Below, piece after piece: positions 1-5,094 of a stretch of DNA of 5,094 bases. The position numbers and the translations under genes are program-made. The notes below the pieces were generated by a model that was given only the letters and a program-made list of their open reading frames with translations, did no database searches and was not told where the DNA came from. The stretch is from assembly GCA_900551595.1 (NCBI GenBank), contig URWR01000129.1, positions 1 through 5,094 on the forward strand, written 5' to 3'. The stretch comes from an uncultured Coriobacteriaceae bacterium. Its GTDB lineage: Bacteria; Actinomycetota; Coriobacteriia; Coriobacteriales; Atopobiaceae. Each line of letters opens with the position of its first letter. Within the stretch, counting starts at the first letter, position 1.

Positions 1-1074
<1,074 letters not shown>

Positions 1075-1104
1075 ACCGTTACCCTCAACGATGGATCGAT
1101 CGTA

Positions 1105-1114
1105 TACATATGTA
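1105..1114. promoter_or_regulatory. 10-bp perfect palindrome at the predicted nifJ transcription start
   Basis: TACATATGTA is fully palindromic and lies just downstream of the candidate nifJ -10 box, covering the predicted start near 1113. That is a natural place for a repressor operator. No known consensus was matched; AT-rich 10-mers of this kind can arise by chance, so this is a candidate only. Confidence 0.35.
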
Positions 1115-1119
1115 ACACG

Positions 1120-1147
1120 ATTGTACCGCGTTCGATTGTCTCAACAA
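1120..1147 (-). promoter_or_regulatory. Candidate sigma-70 type promoter for nifJ
   Basis: Read on the minus strand, TTGTTG (1142-1147) and TACAAT (1120-1125) are separated by 16 nt. The -10 box matches the consensus at 5 of 6 positions, while the -35 matches at only 3 of 6. Transcription would begin near 1113 and give a leader of about 115 nt before the ATG at 998. The weak -35 suggests help from an activator, or that the true promoter is a different one; a less complete TACGAT box lies at 1099-1104. Confidence 0.45.
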
Positions 1148-1277
1148 CGGCAGTTCGTAAGCTTTATTGTCTGTAAGCACGATTGTCCGTTGAGGACTCA
1201 CATTATTATCCCTGTTCGTTGGCAAAATTCGTTACCTTTCAAAAGCGTAACCATGTCGTAAGACAATTCGATGGCTG

Positions 1278-1305
1278 TTGAGAAGAGCGGGCGCGAGGAT
1301 ATAAA
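1278..1305 (+). promoter_or_regulatory. Sigma-70 type promoter for the ABC transporter operon
   Basis: TTGAGA (1278-1283) and TATAAA (1300-1305) are separated by 16 nt and each match the consensus at 5 of 6 positions. Transcription would begin near 1312, giving a leader of about 40 nt that contains the inverted repeat at 1320-1336 and the ribosome binding site. No better pair was seen between 1200 and 1351. Confidence 0.65.
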
Positions 1306-1319
1306 CGTACTGCTCACAC

Positions 1320-1336
1320 GGGTCACACATTGACCC
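1320..1336 (+). promoter_or_regulatory. Inverted repeat in the ABC operon leader (operator or small hairpin)
   Basis: GGGTCA and TGACCC form a perfect 6-bp inverted repeat around a 5-nt spacer (CACAT). It lies just downstream of the predicted transcription start and ends 2 nt before the Shine-Dalgarno sequence. It could be a repressor or response-regulator site in DNA, or a short RNA hairpin that affects ribosome access. It has no T-tract, so it is not a terminator. Confidence 0.5.
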
Positions 1337-1338
1337 TG

Positions 1339-1346
1339 AAAGGAGG
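1339..1346 (+). promoter_or_regulatory. Ribosome binding site of the ABC ATPase gene
   Basis: AAAGGAGG, close to a full anti-Shine-Dalgarno match, lies 5 nt before the ATG at 1352. It fixes this start even though the protein then has an N-terminal tail longer than is usual for the family. Confidence 0.9.
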
Positions 1347-1351
1347 CTGTT

Positions 1352-2245
1352 ATGTCCAACCATTTCGCACCCAGTCCGGCACAGAGGGCATCCTACGCGC
1401 CGGAATCTGGGGCTGGTTCTTCTCAACATTTACATGTCGTACCTACGAGTTCTACATCACACCAACAAAAAGCTGCAGAGCCCCCAATTCTTTCGGTAAG
1501 TCACCTTGAGAAGATCTATGGTGGCCGCGGAAATATCACCCATGCCCTTACGGATGTTTCATTCAATGTGTGCCGCGGAGAGTTTATTGCCATTATGGGA
1601 GCATCGGGATCAGGAAAATCCACCTTGCTCAACTGCATTTCTACGATTGATACGGCAACCAGTGGTCATGTTTGGCTTAACGGGGCCGATGTTACTGCTC
1701 TCAAAAGTCGACAACTTGCAAGATTCCGTCGTGAACAGCTCGGGTTTGTCTTTCAAGACTCAAACCTTCTCGACACCCTTACAGCGCGTGAGAACATAGC
1801 ACTTCCTCTTACCATTGGTCATGTTCCTGCTGCTCAATGTCTCGAGCGTGTTAACGCAGTTGCGCGGCGGCTCAATATAGAAAATACCCTTGATAAATTT
1901 CCGTATCAGTTATCCGGTGGACAACAGCAACGTGTTTCGGCGGCGCGTGCTCTTGTTACCGACCCTGCCATAATTATGGCAGACGAGCCAACGGGAGCTC
2001 TGGACTCGAAAAACGCTCGCTTGCTCTTGGAGTGCTTCGAAACGCTCAACACGCGCGATAGTGCCACGGTTCTGATGGTGACGCACGATTCTTTTGCCGC
2101 CAGCTATGCTCAGCGAGTCATTTTTATTCGTGACGGCAAGATTTTCACTGAGGTCCGTCGTGGAGATACTCCAAGACGCACATTCTTCGATCGCATTATC
2201 GAGGTCGTTGCCATGATGGGTGGTGAAGGCTCCGATGCTCTTTAG
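1352..2245 (+). CDS. BceA-type ABC transporter ATP-binding protein (peptide antibiotic resistance/sensing)
   Basis: This 297-residue cytoplasmic ATPase powers the FtsX-type permease encoded next to it. All nucleotide-binding motifs are intact and in order: Walker A GASGSGKST (83-91), Q-loop Gln135 in FVFQDSNLL, signature LSGGQ (187-191) followed by QQR, Walker B IIMADE (207-212) with catalytic Glu212, D-loop GALD (215-218), and H-loop His245 in VTHD. The core resembles the MacB/LolD/BceA group, and the C-terminal segment after the H-loop is also typical of BceA-like proteins. The family is usually about 250 residues; the extra length is a Ser/Pro/Ala/Gln-rich tail of about 45 residues before the core. 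A near-perfect Shine-Dalgarno supports the long start. The gene overlaps the permease by 11 nt, which implies translational coupling. Peptide resistance is inferred from this pairing; the substrate cannot be read from the sequence. Related exporters with other roles exist. Confidence 0.93.
   Translation: MSNHFAPSPAQRASYAPESGAGSSQHLHVVPTSSTSHQQKAAEPPILSVSHLEKIYGGRGNITHALTDVSFNVCRGEFIAIMGASGSGKSTLLNCISTIDTATSGHVWLNGADVTALKSRQLARFRREQLGFVFQDSNLLDTLTARENIALPLTIGHVPAAQCLERVNAVARRLNIENTLDKFPYQLSGGQQQRVSAARALVTDPAIIMADEPTGALDSKNARLLLECFETLNTRDSATVLMVTHDSFAASYAQRVIFIRDGKIFTEVRRGDTPRRTFFDRIIEVVAMMGGEGSDAL
2225..2229 (+). promoter_or_regulatory. Ribosome binding site that decides the permease start
   Basis: GAAGG lies 5 nt before the ATG at 2235, inside the end of the ATPase gene. 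The in-frame GTG at 2220 would add five residues but has no comparable site, and family members typically begin MLFRIAL- or similar, so the ATG is preferred. Confidence 0.65.
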
Positions 2246-4439
2246 GATTGCACTTTCTAACATCCGTCGAGCAGGCCGCGATTATCTGGTGTATTTCCTC
2301 ACCCTCGCCCTTGCTGTAACGGTGTTTTACGCTTTTAATACCATTTCTTTCCAGGTTGATATTGCCGGTGTGGGCAGTAAAAATCCCGGTATGGGCACGC
2401 TTTTAGGCTCTATTATTTCTGGCCTCACCATATTTCTCGCTTTTGTAATGGGTTTTCTGTTGGTCTATGCCAACAACTACATCATGAGAAGGCGTAAGCG
2501 CGAATTTGGCTTATATCAAGTCTTGGGTATGAGTCGTGGACAAGTTGCTCGCATCATGACACTTGAAACAATCTTCGTTTCTTTTGCAGCGCTGATTGTG
2601 GGCATTGTTTTAGGCATTGCCCTCTCGCAGATAATGGTCTTTTTCACCGCTTCTATCTTCAAAACTCAGATAGCAAGCTTCCATTTCTTTATCTCCATCC
2701 AAGCGCTTATCACTACGGTTGGATGCATGATTGCGATTTTTCTTGTAACGCTCATTTTTAATTTGCGCGTTGTAAGAAAAGCCAAAGTCATCGATCTTAT
2801 GAGTGCAAATCGCAGAAACGAAACGATTAAGGTTCGTAATGCCTGGGTTTCTGCAGTTATTTTTATTATTGGCGCCACGGCAATAGGAATTGCCTACGCA
2901 CGTTTACTCAAAGATGGCCTCCCAGTAGATGGCACTGCCGAAGAAATGAATGCGTTTTTCCTTACCACCGGCATTGTGGTTGTTGGCACCATTCTGTTCT
3001 TCTACGGCTTTTCGGGATTTCTCCTCAAAGCACTTCAGGCGACAAAGGGTCTGTACTGGCGTGGTCTTAATATGGTCACCTTGCGACAGCTATCAGCTCG
3101 TGTGAACACCGTCAGCCTCTCTATGGCCGTTATCTCTATGATTCTCTTTTTGGCGCTCACTGCGGTAAGCACCGGTATGTCTCTGGCGGACGTGATGAAT
3201 AACTCTGTTGAGAGGGGCACGCCTGTAGACTACTCCCGTACGCTCGTTTATCTCGGTGATGATTCGGCTGCAGAAATGAATGAAATGGCAGCTACAAATC
3301 CTGATGGAGCCCCAACCTATGCGGTTGCCGACAACCCCATAGATATTATGGAGGCCAGCAAGAATGACGTGGTAAATCCCGACACACCGGATGCTCAATC
3401 GTTTGATCTTTCAAAAATTGCCGGAAGCTATGTACAAGTAAATGCCTATGACTCCACGCCTCGTGGTGCCTCTATGCCTCTCATTACTCTCAAGGATCTT
3501 TGCGATATGACAGGCTCTCCTCTGCCAGCGGGAACAGAGAGTTCTGATGTCACATCACTTGGTTTGTTAGTGGTAAAAGAGAGCAACTACAACGAGTATT
3601 TGCGCTTCCGCGGAATGGATGAGATTAACCTCCACGGCAATGGCTACCTCATTCTTTCTGACATGGGCGGCGATCTCCAAAACATATATAACAAGATCTT
3701 GAGCCAGCATACTGAGCTCACTCTTGGTGGACACACGCTTACCCCTATTGCGGATAGCGTACCAGCAGATGCCAGCGTTTTTATCAATGCAATGATGGGC
3801 ATGAACTCAGGAACTATCGTGTTGCCTGATAGCTTAGTGGACGCTCTTAATCTCCCTCTCTATAACAGCTATTTGCTGCTCAACTACGCCGATAACGTTT
3901 CTACCGAAGAGGGCGATGAGTATATTTCTGAATATCGAAGCTACGGCGAAGGCGTCAAAGATGCATCTGGCAATGTTGTTGGAACATGGGGAACAGAAGC
4001 GAGCCGCACGCAAACCTATGAGAGCTTAGACTCCATGAATGGTCTTATCAGCTACCTGGCAATCTATATCGGATTTGTCCTGGTGCTTGCATGCGCAGCA
4101 ATTCTGACCATCCAACAACTCTCTGGCGTTGCAGAAGCGAGCTCCAATTATCGCATTCTGGCAGAATTGGGAACTGCAACATCTCAGATGCACCACTCCA
4201 TCTTTGCCCAGCAAACGATTTTCTTCCTCTTCCCACTCGCTATTGGAGCAGCTCACAGCGCTATCGCTCTTTCGGTCATTGTAAAGTTGGTCTCGCTGTT
4301 TGGCGGACTCACCATTGCAGGATCCGCCGGTATGACCGTTGCGATTTTCTTGGTTGCTTACGGCGGATACTTCCTGCTCACCTATGCAATGAGCAAAGGC
4401 ATCGTCCGTGATGCTGTGCACCTGCGGCATAGCCTGTAG
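2235..4439 (+). CDS. BceB-type ABC transporter permease, FtsX family, with large extracellular domain
   Basis: This 734-residue membrane protein is the permease and probable peptide sensor of the transporter. Ten hydrophobic segments can be placed near residues 17-36, 57-79, 109-136, 150-177, 204-222, 241-266, 292-313, 604-626, 656-686 and 698-718. A hydrophilic stretch of nearly 290 residues lies between the seventh and eighth; this arrangement is the BceB topology. FtsX-type sequence is seen at RRKREFGLYQVLGMS (86-100) and at the second repeat around NYRILAELG (638-646), followed by a His-Ser pair at 674-675 as in BceB proteins. Bacillus subtilis BceB is about 646 residues, so this protein is longer, mostly in the outer domain, which opens with an acidic low-complexity stretch (about 341-395). 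In known systems this domain binds the antibiotic or its lipid complex and drives signalling through the kinase. The gene ends in tandem stops TAG TAA. The substrate is not known. Confidence 0.92.
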   Translation: MLFRIALSNIRRAGRDYLVYFLTLALAVTVFYAFNTISFQVDIAGVGSKNPGMGTLLGSIISGLTIFLAFVMGFLLVYANNYIMRRRKREFGLYQVLGMSRGQVARIMTLETIFVSFAALIVGIVLGIALSQIMVFFTASIFKTQIASFHFFISIQALITTVGCMIAIFLVTLIFNLRVVRKAKVIDLMSANRRNETIKVRNAWVSAVIFIIGATAIGIAYARLLKDGLPVDGTAEEMNAFFLTTGIVVVGTILFFYGFSGFLLKALQATKGLYWRGLNMVTLRQLSARVNTVSLSMAVISMILFLALTAVSTGMSLADVMNNSVERGTPVDYSRTLVYLGDDSAAEMNEMAATNPDGAPTYAVADNPIDIMEASKNDVVNPDTPDAQSFDLSKIAGSYVQVNAYDSTPRGASMPLITLKDLCDMTGSPLPAGTESSDVTSLGLLVVKESNYNEYLRFRGMDEINLHGNGYLILSDMGGDLQNIYNKILSQHTELTLGGHTLTPIADSVPADASVFINAMMGMNSGTIVLPDSLVDALNLPLYNSYLLLNYADNVSTEEGDEYISEYRSYGEGVKDASGNVVGTWGTEASRTQTYESLDSMNGLISYLAIYIGFVLVLACAAILTIQQLSGVAEASSNYRILAELGTATSQMHHSIFAQQTIFFLFPLAIGAAHSAIALSVIVKLVSLFGGLTIAGSAGMTVAIFLVAYGGYFLLTYAMSKGIVRDAVHLRHSL

Positions 4440-4454
4440 TAACAACTGCTAAAT

Positions 4455-4495
4455 AAGGCGCAAGTCTTTTCAAAGAGACCTGCGCCTTTCTTTTT
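4455..4495. terminator. Rho-independent terminator between convergent genes, probably bidirectional
   Basis: AAGGCGCA (4455-4462) pairs with TGCGCCTT (4481-4488); after one A/C mismatch, GTCT (4464-4467) pairs with AGAC (4476-4479), closing a loop of about 8 nt. On the plus strand the stem is followed by TTTCTTTTT, a good tail for ending the ABC operon. On the minus strand the tail is TTATTT, which is weaker, but the hairpin lies directly after the kinase stop codon and may serve that gene too. Confidence 0.88.
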
Positions 4496-5094
4496 ACTCT
4501 TCGAAGTAATGCATCTTATTTGTTGGGAACTCAATCGTGACGCTGAAGCCTTCACCTTCAACTGAATGAGCACGCACCCCTAAGCCCATCTTGCTACATA
4601 AACGAGCAACTAACCAAAGCCCTAATCCAGTAGAACGTTTATGTGTTCTGCCATTCTCACCGGTAAAACCTCGCTCAAACACACGTGATAAGTCTGCTGG
4701 AGAAGTTCCACATCCATTATCTGCAATCGTAAGATCAACACGCTCAGAAGCAGACCCCTCCCCAAGCAAGCAGGCCGAGAAACTCACATATGATCCCTCG
4801 GGAGTATCTGGCTCGGCATAGCGAACACTATTCTGCAATACCTGCCCGATGATAAATTCGAGCCATTTATCATCGCAAAAGACTGCCAGATCAAGACCGT
4901 CTTCGAGCCTCGGAGTAATATGAGCCGCTATTAATTCGTGCGCATTTGAACGCAAAGCTGCCGAAACAATATCGCGCAACACATGTCGTCTCACCAAATA
5001 ATCGCGTTCAACCGATTCGGACCGCGCATAATAGAGCGACTGCTCAACGTAGTTCTCTACACGGGAAAGTTCATCATTAAGAGCTATCAGGCGA
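4494..5094 (-). CDS. BceS/GraS-like sensor histidine kinase, C-terminal part (gene starts past right edge)
   Basis: Only the last 199 residues are in the window; the frame is open to the right edge and ends with TAA at 4494-4496. The visible part begins late in the dimerisation helices, in a stretch (RVENYVEQSLYYARSE, fragment residues 11-26) that is typical of BceS-like kinases; the phosphorylated histidine should lie just upstream, outside the window. The ATP-binding domain follows with the N-box around Asn88 (QNSVRYA), the G1 box DNGCG (125-129), an F-box region RVFERGFTG (137-145) and the G2 box STGLGL (154-159), all apparently intact. In family members the kinase has two membrane helices with almost no extracellular sensor and relies on the BceAB transporter for detection. 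Converging on the permease gene fits that partnership. The partner response regulator is expected beyond the right edge. The in-frame TTG at 4997 is internal to the continuing frame, not the start. Confidence 0.92.
   Translation of the reverse strand, partial: RLIALNDELSRVENYVEQSLYYARSESVERDYLVRRHVLRDIVSAALRSNAHELIAAHITPRLEDGLDLAVFCDDKWLEFIIGQVLQNSVRYAEPDTPEGSYVSFSACLLGEGSASERVDLTIADNGCGTSPADLSRVFERGFTGENGRTHKRSTGLGLWLVARLCSKMGLGVRAHSVEGEGFSVTIEFPTNKMHYFEE

Noticed and set aside
1232..1429. A 65-codon minus-strand frame over the ABC operon promoter
   Set aside because: It runs antisense through the promoter, ribosome binding site and first codons of the ATPase gene and has no plausible start signal.
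2220..2234. GTG at 2220 as the permease start
   Set aside because: ATG at 2235 has a spaced GAAGG site and matches the usual start of the family; the GTG would only add five residues.
4026..4445. A 139-codon minus-strand frame opposite the permease C-terminus
   Set aside because: The opposite strand encodes the last membrane segments of the permease with family-typical sequence; the antisense frame has no family resemblance.
4591..4821. A 76-codon plus-strand frame opposite the kinase ATP-binding domain
   Set aside because: It is the shadow of a region carrying the conserved G1, F and G2 boxes on the minus strand.

Overview
The window looks like chromosomal DNA from an anaerobic bacterium of moderate GC content. 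A pyruvate:ferredoxin oxidoreductase (PFOR) lies beside a Bce-type peptide-antibiotic sensing and export module. The style of the proteins suggests a Gram-positive gut or oral anaerobe, with Coriobacteriia (Atopobium/Lancefieldella/Olsenella/Collinsella relatives) my best guess. That placement is from memory of protein style, not from a marker gene.

Layout: (1) 1-998, minus strand: the N-terminal 332 residues of PFOR (nifJ); the gene runs off the left edge. (2) 999-1351: a divergent intergenic region with a ribosome binding site and candidate promoter for nifJ on the minus strand and another set for the ABC operon on the plus strand. It also holds several short palindromes and repeats that could be operators; I see no small gene or RNA gene in it. 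(3) 1352-4439, plus strand: a two-gene ABC transporter operon, a BceA-type ATPase overlapping by 11 nt a BceB-type ten-helix FtsX-family permease with a large extracellular domain. (4) 4455-4495: a rho-independent terminator placed between convergent genes. (5) 4494-5094, minus strand: the C-terminal 199 residues of a BceS/GraS-like sensor histidine kinase, cut by the right edge.

How the genes work together: in known Bce modules the permease's extracellular domain detects a cell-wall-active peptide, the transporter passes this state to a kinase with almost no sensor domain of its own, and the partner response regulator induces the transporter operon. The kinase here ends against the permease, so its regulator is expected just beyond the right edge, upstream of the kinase. 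PFOR is central anaerobic metabolism (pyruvate to acetyl-CoA, CO2 and reduced ferredoxin) and is probably an unrelated neighbour. I found no clearly new biological system. The points most worth a second look are the enlarged acidic extracellular domain, the ATPase's N-terminal tail, and the palindromes in the divergent control region.
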